Shown one piece after another: positions 53,733-63,163 of a stretch of 64,000 nucleotides of DNA; the stretch's first letter is position 1; each line of letters starts with the position of its first letter. Source of the stretch: Legionella sp. PC1000 (GTDB taxonomy: Bacteria; Pseudomonadota; Gammaproteobacteria; Legionellales; Legionellaceae); assembly GCF_014109805.1 (NCBI RefSeq), contig NZ_CP059400.1, positions 1,582,001 to 1,646,000 on the forward strand. Direction: 5' to 3'. The position numbers were made by a program, and so were the translations under genes. A model generated the notes under the pieces. It was not told the DNA's origin. It searched no databases and saw only the letters and a program-made list of their open reading frames with translations.

Positions 53733-55417
53733 AAATCGGGTCCCATGCTGATTACCAAACGAGGGTTGTTTCCGTCACGGTGCCATCGATTATTAATTGT
53801 CTGAGCCAACCCAACTTTAATTGGACCTATAGGTGAAACCCACATTAAACCACCACCTGCATCATAATAAGCTGTTAAAGGGGCTGGATTGTAAACAGCT
53901 CCTGCATCATAAAATCCGATCAGATACCAATTTTTTTTGGTTTCCTTTTGAATTTCAAAACCAGCATAACTAAGTATTCTGCCTGGACCTATTGAATTAA
54001 AGCCAAATGCTTTTAAATTATCCATTCCTCCCAAAAGTAATGCAAGTGATATAGGTTGCTGATTAATATTATTGATTGCAGTAAATCCTTGAATTGCATG
54101 CCCGTAAAGACGTAAACGCAGAGGTTCTATTCGCATCGCAGCTTTCATATCCAATGAAATCTGAGCAAAATTAATAGTAGAAAGAAGGGATTTACTTGCT
54201 GCAAGACCATTAACCGAAATATTATATCCTGACGGTGAAAAAAGTAGATCTTGGGTTTTGCTAAACGTCAAACTTGCTTTGGGATAAAGTAGAAATTGCT
54301 TTGTATTTTCCTCAAACGAATAATGAAATCCTTCATAAAGTGTATTTATAGAGAGTATTCGTTGATAATTGGTTACCCGATGTTGTTGGGCGAGGGAGAT
54401 AAGATATGAATTACTGTATCCTGCGGTGTAATTTAAATTCGAAAAATTTCCCGTCAGTGTGTATTGATCATTGACAGGATTTTTACCAGGAACAATATAT
54501 TGGGCTTGTAATGCATTTTGAACAAAAGATCCTTGAGCCATGAGATTGAATTTATGTCCTTGGCGATTAACGGGTGCTACATGCCATGCAGCTCGGCCAC
54601 GAACTCCTGTATCTGTTCCATATCCTGCACCCAGAGTGTAAGAATATTTGGATGCAGGTTCAGTATCGATTTGCACCGGAACTATTGAGCTTTCAGTAAT
54701 TTGTGGTTTAACAAGTACAGAACTAAAGTACCCGCTACTTGATAAGTCATTATTTAGCTGAAGTATTTTATCCCCGGAATAGATTTGTCCCGGATGAAAT
54801 GGAACAAAACGATGCAGTAACTTAGGATCAATGTATGTGGGATTGAACTGTATTTGTCCAAAATAATAAAGAGGTCCAGTATCAAGAATCAGTGTAATTT
54901 CTGCCGTATAATTCTCTTCATCGATTAAAATTTCACTTTTCTTAAATCCAGCACGCATGTAACCTTGATTTTCTGCTGTATCGAGAAGTTTTAATTTGGT
55001 TCGCTCGTATTGCTCTGTGAAGAGAGGATCTCCTTGTATTAACGGCACATTTTTTATTGCATCACGCAGGATAGGATTGCGGAAGCCTTCACCAGAGAGT
55101 TCTATTTTAAGCCGTGAAATTTTGATTTGTGGACCTGGATGGATTATGACGGTCAATTGGTGCGCATTAGGCTTTCGTACAGTAGCCTCTGCTTTAAAAT
55201 AGCCAAAAGGCTGGATTGCCTGAATGACTTGTTCTTGCAATTCTTCTTGACTGAATTGTGCAAGAGGTTTTAATTTCTGGAGTTCATTCAAACGTTTTTC
55301 AACGTTTGCTTCGACTTTTCCGGAAACTCCGAAAATTGTAATGGATACTGGAGCATTGTTTTGAGCGAATAACGCAAAACAGGTAATGAGAAGTATCAGA
55401 TAGAGTAGTTTTTTCAC
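53729..55417 (-). CDS. tamA: TamA, Omp85-family outer-membrane protein
   Basis: 562 residues from the preferred GTG start; a signal peptide (KKLLYLILLITCFALFAQ), three POTRA domains (about 20-250), then a 16-strand barrel. The barrel ends in the Omp85 pattern: GPGRILSYAGFEIQ, YDAGAVYN, GGGLMWVSPIGPIKVGLAQ with the conserved lid-strand region, and a C-terminal beta signal. The frame runs 23 codons upstream to another GTG at 55486, but that would bury the signal peptide. It partners tamB, with which it shares a four-base overlap. Confidence 0.9.
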   Translation of the reverse strand: MKKLLYLILLITCFALFAQNNAPVSITIFGVSGKVEANVEKRLNELQKLKPLAQFSQEELQEQVIQAIQPFGYFKAEATVRKPNAHQLTVIIHPGPQIKISRLKIELSGEGFRNPILRDAIKNVPLIQGDPLFTEQYERTKLKLLDTAENQGYMRAGFKKSEILIDEENYTAEITLILDTGPLYYFGQIQFNPTYIDPKLLHRFVPFHPGQIYSGDKILQLNNDLSSSGYFSSVLVKPQITESSIVPVQIDTEPASKYSYTLGAGYGTDTGVRGRAAWHVAPVNRQGHKFNLMAQGSFVQNALQAQYIVPGKNPVNDQYTLTGNFSNLNYTAGYSNSYLISLAQQHRVTNYQRILSINTLYEGFHYSFEENTKQFLLYPKASLTFSKTQDLLFSPSGYNISVNGLAASKSLLSTINFAQISLDMKAAMRIEPLRLRLYGHAIQGFTAINNINQQPISLALLLGGMDNLKAFGFNSIGPGRILSYAGFEIQKETKKNWYLIGFYDAGAVYNPAPLTAYYDAGGGLMWVSPIGPIKVGLAQTINNRWHRDGNNPRLVISMGPDL

Positions 55418-55655
55418 GATAGTCTCAGTACTTTTTTCACCAAAAATGTTCCTACCTGCATTAGAAAACATTTTGAGAATATACACTTAATCGAGTAGAA
55501 GGGCTAGGGTGATATAAAAGGGTATATAATCATCAGTATTTTCACATTTGATTTAATGTGTATAATAAATTCCCATATCGGGATCAAAAATGAGTTTTTA
55601 GAATTCTGTGCTCTTTTATTGAAGATAAGTGCAGTTAATGGATGGGAATTAATTT

Positions 55656-57554
55656 ATGGGTTTTCCTATTACACAAAGTGAATTTGAAAATATTTTAGAT
55701 GAATTTTTACAATACAAAAAGGAACTGCCTCCAAAATCTAAAATTCACCTGGCTTCTTATTTAAGAGACAAAGGCTATTCATCCGTATTACAGAGTCTCA
55801 ATTTTGCAGTTCCGGGTAAAACAGTCAATATGATACAGATGCAACGGGCGGATGGATCGTTGGCGAGCGCCACTAAGTTGCCTCGCAGAATGGATCTATT
55901 GAATAATATTGATTTCACCGGCTGTGAAATAAAAAACTGTCAGTTTGATGCGTGCGATTTATCAGGAACAGTTTGGTATGACCTGGACGTCCATGATTCT
56001 TCTTTTAATAATACTGTTATTAATCATGCATCATTCCATAAAGTTCGCTTTATCAATTGCCATTTTACACAAGCCACCCTCGATTACAGCAAATTGGATG
56101 ATCTGCTTTTTGTAGAAAATACCTTTCTTCGTACGAGTTTTAATTATTTAAAGCAATTCCATAAGGTAATGTTTAAGGATTGTCTTTTGCAGCAAGTTCC
56201 CATGCTAGGAGGTGCTTGTGCTGTTGAAGTGATTATTAATAACTCACCTGAAAAGAAATTATCTCAAGTAAGCGAGTTGTTAATTGATAAACAGATTGCT
56301 ATGAAGCAGTTTAAAAAAACAAATACTAAACCTGCTGTATTGGTCGCTTGGAATAATGGGGCTCCTTTGATGTCAGCAGTATTGGCTGAGAAAATGATAT
56401 TGGCGAAAGGAATGTATCCTGTGCGCATGGATATAATGGCTGAAGTAGATGCTGCATTATTAGATAAAGAAATAAATGACTTAAGTAGGCTAACCCAAAA
56501 AAGGATGCAACAATTAAACAGCGAGGAGACCAAGGTCAAAAAGTTTGGGACCAAGCTTCCCCAAGAAAAAACAGATTTAAATCATGAACATCATGCAGAG
56601 CAAAGTGAAGATGCTCTTGCACCTGAGCAACACTCCGGTCCAAATGAAAATACATTCCCTGTTGTTTCAACAGAATGGAAAAAACAAGGGATGTGTTTCC
56701 CTCTAATGATGATTCAAATCATGCGTGAAGAAAACGCTAAAAACACATCTTCATTTCCACAAATGGCGGCTCTTTATCGACATGCAAAATCGATATTTGA
56801 TCAGGTGGATGCTGTCCTTTTAACTGGAGGCCAGGATATGGATCCTCGTTTTTATGGAGCAGAGCGCCATCCTAAAACGGGTTTACCAACTTATACTGAT
56901 TATCCAGAATTCAGTGATCCGCGCCGAGATATTCTTGAATTTAGTTTGGTTTATATGCAACAACGTGCTTCAGCCCCCAAACCGTTATGCGGTATTTGTC
57001 GTGGTTCACAAGTGATTGCAGCGTCCTACGGCGCAACGATTTTTCAAGAGCTTGATTCGCCAGAAAGACGTCAATATTTAGTTGAAGCAATACAGCTTAA
57101 AAGCATAAAGGCGGCAGCTCCTCTTTATTCAACCAGTAGAACCTTAGCGTCTGTAGCAGATAAGGAAGTGCCTAATGTGATATTCATGCATCACCAAGGG
57201 TATGATTTAGGGCCAGCTGAGGGTATTGAGGCTACTGCTTCAAAGAAAACCTCAGGAGGTAAGGTAATTGATATAGTGGGAGAAAATTTGCCGCAAAATA
57301 TCACTTTGGTGCAGGCGCATATTGAGTATTATATGGACAGGGAAGAAGAAGGGGCGCATGGCTTTTCATCTCATGTGAGTGCGAATGCAGCAGAGAGTAT
57401 CTTTAAGCAATTTCAAACTAGAGTTTTGGCTTATTACCAGAATCAACGATTTCGCTATCTAACTCCTGGTCTGTTTTTCACAAAAAGTGAAGCTGTGCCA
57501 AGCGAACAATCAGAGTGCACTGTTCCAACTCCCATAGCTAAGAGTTTTATTTGA
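55656..57554 (+). CDS. Pentapeptide-repeat / class I glutamine amidotransferase (peptidase C26) fusion
   Basis: 632 residues, no signal peptide. Residues ~85-190 are pentapeptide repeats (for example ITGCEIKNCQFDACDLSG-like runs beginning NIDFTGCEIKNCQFDACDLS), which fold as a right-handed beta helix. From about 225 is a gamma-glutamyl-hydrolase-type domain interrupted by a polar linker (~280-330). It has LLTGGQDMDPRFYG, GICRGSQ with the nucleophile Cys near 447, HHQGYDLGP, and QAHIEYY in place of the usual HPE, keeping His and Glu. Relatives such as PuuD cleave gamma-glutamyl amides. The fusion is unusual, and cytosolic or effector roles are both possible. Confidence 0.82.
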   Translation: MGFPITQSEFENILDEFLQYKKELPPKSKIHLASYLRDKGYSSVLQSLNFAVPGKTVNMIQMQRADGSLASATKLPRRMDLLNNIDFTGCEIKNCQFDACDLSGTVWYDLDVHDSSFNNTVINHASFHKVRFINCHFTQATLDYSKLDDLLFVENTFLRTSFNYLKQFHKVMFKDCLLQQVPMLGGACAVEVIINNSPEKKLSQVSELLIDKQIAMKQFKKTNTKPAVLVAWNNGAPLMSAVLAEKMILAKGMYPVRMDIMAEVDAALLDKEINDLSRLTQKRMQQLNSEETKVKKFGTKLPQEKTDLNHEHHAEQSEDALAPEQHSGPNENTFPVVSTEWKKQGMCFPLMMIQIMREENAKNTSSFPQMAALYRHAKSIFDQVDAVLLTGGQDMDPRFYGAERHPKTGLPTYTDYPEFSDPRRDILEFSLVYMQQRASAPKPLCGICRGSQVIAASYGATIFQELDSPERRQYLVEAIQLKSIKAAAPLYSTSRTLASVADKEVPNVIFMHHQGYDLGPAEGIEATASKKTSGGKVIDIVGENLPQNITLVQAHIEYYMDREEEGAHGFSSHVSANAAESIFKQFQTRVLAYYQNQRFRYLTPGLFFTKSEAVPSEQSECTVPTPIAKSFI

Positions 57555-57563
57555 ATCATGACA

Positions 57564-60095
57564 TTAATTTTTTACCATGCTTTTGAACCGATAAATTAAA
57601 TCAAGTGCTTCTCGAGCAGTCAATCGATCCGGATCAAGCTGTGCCAGTTCATCTAAAATAGGTGATAGGGTAGGCACTTGAACTTCTGAGCGTTTTTGCG
57701 AAACTGGGGGCGTGGTTTGTATGTGATTTAAATGAGTATGAGCAATTTTTAAAACCTCAGGGGGGATGCCCGCAAGCTCTGCTACTTCCAATCCATAACT
57801 TCGATTTGCATGTCCTGGTTCTACCCGATATAAAAAGATGATGCGCCCCGTATCTAATGATGCTTGTAAATGAACATTCCGAATACACGCCCATTGTTGA
57901 GGAAGCTGAGTTAATTCAAAATAGTGCGTAGAAAATAAAGTATATGCCTTAATGGTCGTTGCCAGATAAGTACAGCTCGCATAGGCCAGAGCCATGCCAT
58001 CATAAGTACTTGTACCACGTCCGATTTCATCAATTAAAACCAAACTTTCACGGGTTGCCTGTCTTAGAATTTGTGCTGTTTCGGTCATTTCTACCATAAA
58101 GGTTGAACGTCCAGAGGCCAGATCGTCACTCGCACCTATACGAGTAAAAATTCTATCAATAGGTCCTAAAGTTACCGACTTGGCAGGGACAAAGCTGCCA
58201 ATATGGGCTAAAAGGACAATTAAAGCAGTTTGACGCATGTAAGTCGATTTACCGCCCATATTGGGCCCAGTAATGAGTAATATATTTTGCGACGGTTTGA
58301 GCTGTAAGTCATTGGCGATAAAACGTTCTTGCAGCAAATGTTCAATTACTGGATGGCGGCCTGCCTCAATGGAAATTTGTGATTCAGAGATTAGATTAGG
58401 GCAACACCAATTGAAGCTTTGAGCTCGCTCTGCAAGAGTCATTAATACATCCAATTTTGCTAATGCTTGGGCTAATTGTGTCAATTCATATATATTTTGC
58501 TGAATCTCTATCAATAAATTTTCATAGAGCCACTTTTCGCGTGCCAAGGCTTTTACTTGTGCTGATAGTACTTTCTCTTCAAATTGTTTCAATTCTGGTG
58601 TGATATAACGTTCCACATTTTTTAAAGTTTGCTTTCTGTGGTAATACGGAGGCGCTTTTTCTGCCTGAGTTTTAGAAAGTTCAATATAATAACCTTGTAC
58701 GTTATTAAAGCCGAATTTCAGAGTAGACAGTCCAGTCTTTTGTTTTTCTTCTTGTTCTAAGTGCATGAGTTTATCATTGGCTCGCGTACTAAGCAGTCTT
58801 AATTCATCAAGCTCTTCATCAAAACCAGGAGCTATGACGCCACCATCACGAATCAATACAGGGGGATTTTCTATAATTGCCGATGCAAGCAACTGCTGCA
58901 ATACAGGTAAAGGCCTAGTGTGATTTTTTAGCTTCACCAGGAGTTCGCTTTTGTTATGAGTAAGTACCTCGTTCAACTCAGGAAGTAAAGCCAACGTATG
59001 GCTTAAAGCAACTAAATCACGTGGGCGCGCTGATTTTAGAGCAATGCGCGACACAATTCGTTCTACATCACATATTTGTCTCAGTAGTTCATAGATGGAT
59101 ACATTCTGTTGCAGATGGATAATTTCCTTTATGGCATGTTGGCGCGCCATGATCTGGCCATGTTGTTTGAGTGGTCTTCCTAACCAACGTTTAAGCAAAC
59201 GACTGCCCATGGAGCAAGCGGTTTTATCGAGCAGAGATAATAAGCTGTTTTCATGATTGCCACTCATATTTTCAAATATTTCTAAGTGCTTTTGTGTCGC
59301 CGCATCCAGTTGCAAGTAATCATGAGCATGCTCAAGAGTCATTGTGGTTAAATGAGGAAGGGCTTGTTTTTGTGTCGTCTGTAAGTAGCTCAATAGAGCT
59401 CCTGCTGCGACCAGAGCAGTAGGGTGATCTTGCTCCCCAAAAGCAGAAAGATTATTGACTGAAAATTGCTCACACAAGAGTTTTTTTGCGTTGTCAAAAC
59501 AAAATTCCCAGCCAGGTCTTAGTTTGATTGGAAAATTCATGCAGTATTCTTCCAAAGAAGATTCTTCTTGTAAGAGCAATTCAGCGGGCTGCAACCGCAT
59601 AAGCTCTGCACTTAACTGATGTGCTTCTGTTAATTCCAATAAATGAAAGCGCCCGCTGCTTAGCTCAACCCATGCAAGACCAATTTTTTGTTTTTGGCGG
59701 TGAATAGCCAGTAATAAATTATCTTTTTTTGCATCCAAAAGTGCCTCATCAGTCACTGTTCCTGGAGTGATAATACGAGTAACCTGACGCTCTACAGGTC
59801 CTTTGCTCGTTGCAGGGTCTCCTATTTGTTCACAAATAGCTACCGATTCGCCTTTTTTGATTAATCGAGCCAGATAATTTTCTACAGCATGATAAGGCAC
59901 ACCAGCCATGGGAATGGGTTTGTCGGCAGATTGGCCACGGTGGGTCAAGGTAAGATCCAATAATTGGGCTGCACGTTTTGCATCATCAAAAAATAATTCA
60001 TAAAAATCCCCCATACGATAGAGCAGAAGTAGGTCAGGGTATTCTGATTTAATACGTAAATACTGTTGCATCATCGGTGTATGGGAAGAGGTCAT
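57564..60095 (-). CDS. mutS: DNA mismatch repair protein MutS
   Basis: 843 residues. The mismatch-reading motif GDFYELF is near residue 32; the ATPase has [13 protein letters not shown] (Walker A), [13 protein letters not shown] and [14 protein letters not shown] (Walker B), and STHYFEL. The last ~60 residues form the tetramer/MutL region. The family usually starts close to [12 protein letters not shown], so ATG 60095 is chosen. The open frame extends 16 codons to a GTG with no better ribosome site. It converges with the pentapeptide-amidotransferase gene, with a nine-base gap. Confidence 0.96.
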   Translation of the reverse strand: MTSSHTPMMQQYLRIKSEYPDLLLLYRMGDFYELFFDDAKRAAQLLDLTLTHRGQSADKPIPMAGVPYHAVENYLARLIKKGESVAICEQIGDPATSKGPVERQVTRIITPGTVTDEALLDAKKDNLLLAIHRQKQKIGLAWVELSSGRFHLLELTEAHQLSAELMRLQPAELLLQEESSLEEYCMNFPIKLRPGWEFCFDNAKKLLCEQFSVNNLSAFGEQDHPTALVAAGALLSYLQTTQKQALPHLTTMTLEHAHDYLQLDAATQKHLEIFENMSGNHENSLLSLLDKTACSMGSRLLKRWLGRPLKQHGQIMARQHAIKEIIHLQQNVSIYELLRQICDVERIVSRIALKSARPRDLVALSHTLALLPELNEVLTHNKSELLVKLKNHTRPLPVLQQLLASAIIENPPVLIRDGGVIAPGFDEELDELRLLSTRANDKLMHLEQEEKQKTGLSTLKFGFNNVQGYYIELSKTQAEKAPPYYHRKQTLKNVERYITPELKQFEEKVLSAQVKALAREKWLYENLLIEIQQNIYELTQLAQALAKLDVLMTLAERAQSFNWCCPNLISESQISIEAGRHPVIEHLLQERFIANDLQLKPSQNILLITGPNMGGKSTYMRQTALIVLLAHIGSFVPAKSVTLGPIDRIFTRIGASDDLASGRSTFMVEMTETAQILRQATRESLVLIDEIGRGTSTYDGMALAYASCTYLATTIKAYTLFSTHYFELTQLPQQWACIRNVHLQASLDTGRIIFLYRVEPGHANRSYGLEVAELAGIPPEVLKIAHTHLNHIQTTPPVSQKRSEVQVPTLSPILDELAQLDPDRLTAREALDLIYRFKSMVKN

Positions 60096-60366
60096 GAATG
60101 TATTTTGCTTGAGTTGAAATTGCGGCAATTTTAGCAAAATCACGTGAGGGAGAGTAGATACTTTTTATATTCAACAAAAATGAGCTTAGATATGTCGGTA
60201 AAATGGATGAGTTTAATTACATATGAAAAACCTTAACCTTTAGACAATTAGTTATGCAATTAATTTTGAAGGATTTGCCTCTTCGACTTCAATAAATAAC
60301 CCTGGATTCAAGAATAGAATCTGGATATTATCTAATGACTCATAACGAATAGGCAAAGGAAATGCT

Positions 60367-61740
60367 ATGTTAACTCCAAAGGATGTTAAGACTGTTGAGG
60401 CAGCAAAGCAAATTATTGAGGAGCGTAATCTGACCCATATCAAGGTTGGTATTTTTGATGTGGATGGGGTGATGCTTGGAAAATATATGAGCCGTAATAA
60501 ATTCTTCTCGGCTTTAGAGAGTGGTTTTTCTTTTTGTGATGTAATCTTAGGATGGGACTCCAAAGATAAACTGTATGATAATGGTAAATATACAGGTTGG
60601 CATACAGGTTACCCTGATGCCTTAGTGCGCGTTCTTCCGGAAACGTGCCGCGAACTTGTTTTCGAAGAGAATCAATTGTTGTTTATGGCTGAATTTGCTG
60701 GAGAGGCCGAAGCGTTATGTCCTAGAGCATTACTTCGTCGAATTGTTCAAAAAGCCGATTCAATGGGATTTGATGTGTATGCTGCATTGGAATATGAGTT
60801 CTTTATGTTTGATGAGACTCCTGACAGTGTACGCTCTAAAGGTTTTCGTGATTTAAAACCCATGACACCTGATTTTTTTGGTTATTCAATGATTCGCAAT
60901 ACGGTTCATGCAGATTTATATCATCAGATCCTTAATATGAGCGAGATTATGGACTTTCCTATAGAAGGGTTGCATGCAGAAACTGGCCCAGGGGTGCTTG
61001 AAGCGGCAATTGCTGTAGATAAAGCTATAGAAGCGGGAGATAAGGCTGCGTTATTTAAAACATTCATGAAAGTCTTAGCACAACGCAACAATATGATGGC
61101 AACTTTTATGGCTAAATGGTCGCCGCATTTTCCTGGCCAAAGTGGACATATTCATCTTTCCTTACGTTATAAAAATGATATGAGGAGCGCTTTTTATGAT
61201 CCCTCGATGCAACATAATATGAGCGCGCTTCAGCGACATTTCGTGGCAGGTCAACAAAAGCTCATGCCGGAGTTTTTGGCGATGGTTTCACCCACAGTGA
61301 ACAGTTTCTCTCGCTTGATTCCGGGATTCTGGGCTCCAACTGATGCGACGTGGGGGGTAGAAAATCGTACGACGGCGCTACGTGTTATACCGGGAAGTGA
61401 TAAATCGCAGCGCGTTGAGTATCGCTTAGGTTCCGCCGATTCGAATCCTTACTTGGCTTTGGCCGCGGCTTTAGGTTCTGGCCTTTATGGAATTGAACAG
61501 AAACTGGAACCATACCCGGAAATCAAAGGCAATTCCTATGCACAACCTCATGAAGAAGAACTTGCATTGCCACGTACACTGTGGGAAGCAGCTACTCGTT
61601 TTAGGGAGTCAAAGGTTGCTCGTTCTTTATTTGGTGATCCATTTGTTGATCATTTTGCTGCCTCTCGGGAATGGGAAGAACGAGAATTTCGTCGTCATAT
61701 AACAGATTGGGAATTGGACCGTTACTTTGAAATTATCTAA
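60367..61740 (+). CDS. Glutamine synthetase-family enzyme, gamma-glutamylamide ligase-like
   Basis: 457 residues of the GS fold. The N-terminal beta-grasp contains HIKVGIFDVDGVMLGKYMS instead of the normal GS sequence, as in PuuA/IpuC-type gamma-glutamyl-amine ligases. Metal and ATP residues are in YAALEYEFFMF, HAETGPGVLEAAI, GQSGHIHLSL and RVEYRLGSADSNPYLALA. It would attach glutamate to an amine using ATP. It is followed 17 bp later by an aldehyde dehydrogenase and then an iron alcohol dehydrogenase, consistent with catabolism of an amino alcohol or amine through gamma-glutamylated intermediates (inference). The specific substrate is unknown. Confidence 0.88.
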   Translation: MLTPKDVKTVEAAKQIIEERNLTHIKVGIFDVDGVMLGKYMSRNKFFSALESGFSFCDVILGWDSKDKLYDNGKYTGWHTGYPDALVRVLPETCRELVFEENQLLFMAEFAGEAEALCPRALLRRIVQKADSMGFDVYAALEYEFFMFDETPDSVRSKGFRDLKPMTPDFFGYSMIRNTVHADLYHQILNMSEIMDFPIEGLHAETGPGVLEAAIAVDKAIEAGDKAALFKTFMKVLAQRNNMMATFMAKWSPHFPGQSGHIHLSLRYKNDMRSAFYDPSMQHNMSALQRHFVAGQQKLMPEFLAMVSPTVNSFSRLIPGFWAPTDATWGVENRTTALRVIPGSDKSQRVEYRLGSADSNPYLALAAALGSGLYGIEQKLEPYPEIKGNSYAQPHEEELALPRTLWEAATRFRESKVARSLFGDPFVDHFAASREWEEREFRRHITDWELDRYFEII

Positions 61741-61757
61741 CCTGGATTTCCTGGATT

Positions 61758-63149
61758 ATGAAAGATACATTGAAGACTTATTCACCTATAGATAATTCGC
61801 TTTATGTGGAGCGTGCTTTTGCCAATGACCATGAGATTCAAGTTGCATTGGATAGAGCAGTAGGCGCAAAAAAACAATGGGCTGCGACTACTCTAATTGA
61901 ACGGGCGAACTATTGTACTGCTGCGGTAGATGCTCTGGTTGCTAATAAGGATGAGATTGCCAGTGAAATTTGCTGGCAAATGGGAAGACCGATTTGTTAT
62001 GCCGCCGGAGAAATTAACGGCCTTGAGGAAAGGGCTCGTTATATGATCGCTGCTGCAAATGCTGCACTTGCTCCGATCAGATTACCTGAAAAGCCAGGCT
62101 TTCTTCGTTACATCACACGTGAGCCATTAGGATTAACCTTAGTGATTGCTCCCTGGAATTATCCTTATCTTACTGCAGTCAATGCAATTATCCCTGCCAT
62201 TATGGCGGGAAATGTTGTGTTGCTGAAACATTCAGCACAAACACCACTTGTAGCAGAACGCTTCGCTCAGGCATTTAGGGAAGCAGACCTTCCACAAGGG
62301 GTTTTCCAGTATTTGCATCTGACGCATACAGATACGGAAAACATCTTGCATCACCCAGCGATAAATCATGTTGCTTTTACAGGTTCTGTTGCTGGTGGAG
62401 AGATGGTTGAGCGAATAACGGCCGGACGTTTTTTGAATGTAGGATTAGAGCTTGGAGGAAAAGATCCTGCGTATGTTCGTTTTGATGCAGATATTGATAA
62501 AGCTGTAGATACGCTAATGGATGGGGCGTTTTTTAACTCAGGCCAATCCTGCTGCGGGATAGAGCGTATTTATGTACATAAGAAGGTTTATGATCATTTT
62601 CTCAACAAAGCAGTCGCATTGGTTAAACAATATAAACTTGGGCGTCCTGATGAACCGGAAACAACTTTAGGACCACTTGTTCGCCCATCTTCTGCTGAAT
62701 TTGTTCGTGCACAGATTCAAGAAGCTTTAACTCAGGGTGCTGTAGCACATATCGACAGTCGAGATTTTGTCATGGATCAACCAGGGTCTGCCTATATGGC
62801 TCCGCAGATTTTAACCGAAGTAAACCATAAAATGCGGGTGATGACGGAAGAAACCTTTGGACCAGTGGTCGGCATCATGTCCGTTGACAGCGATGACGAA
62901 GCGATTGCATTAATGAATGACAGTAACTATGGATTAACTGCAGCTGTTTTTACCCAAAATATAGACCAAGGAATCGTTATTGGTGAGCAACTTCACACAG
63001 GAACATTCTTTATTAATCGTTGTGATTATCTAGATCCTGCCTTGGCTTGGACTGGCATTAAAAACTCTGGGCGTGGATGTACGCTCTCTTCTATAGGATA
63101 TGCTGTACTGACCCGTCCCAAATCTTTTCATGTAAAAATGATCGATTAG
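61758..63149 (+). CDS. NAD(P)-dependent aldehyde dehydrogenase
   Basis: 463 residues of the ALDH superfamily. APWNYPYLTAVNAIIPAI is the cofactor-binding segment; FTGSVAGG is the nucleotide turn; LELGGKDPAYV has the general-base Glu, and FFNSGQSCCGIERIYVH the catalytic Cys. EETFGPVVG is near the C-terminus. It is 17 bp after the GS-like gene and 14 bp before the iron alcohol dehydrogenase, so all three are one operon. It would oxidise an aldehyde made from the gamma-glutamylated or free substrate. Confidence 0.93.
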   Translation: MKDTLKTYSPIDNSLYVERAFANDHEIQVALDRAVGAKKQWAATTLIERANYCTAAVDALVANKDEIASEICWQMGRPICYAAGEINGLEERARYMIAAANAALAPIRLPEKPGFLRYITREPLGLTLVIAPWNYPYLTAVNAIIPAIMAGNVVLLKHSAQTPLVAERFAQAFREADLPQGVFQYLHLTHTDTENILHHPAINHVAFTGSVAGGEMVERITAGRFLNVGLELGGKDPAYVRFDADIDKAVDTLMDGAFFNSGQSCCGIERIYVHKKVYDHFLNKAVALVKQYKLGRPDEPETTLGPLVRPSSAEFVRAQIQEALTQGAVAHIDSRDFVMDQPGSAYMAPQILTEVNHKMRVMTEETFGPVVGIMSVDSDDEAIALMNDSNYGLTAAVFTQNIDQGIVIGEQLHTGTFFINRCDYLDPALAWTGIKNSGRGCTLSSIGYAVLTRPKSFHVKMID

Positions 63150-63163
63150 AAAGGAATTTATAG

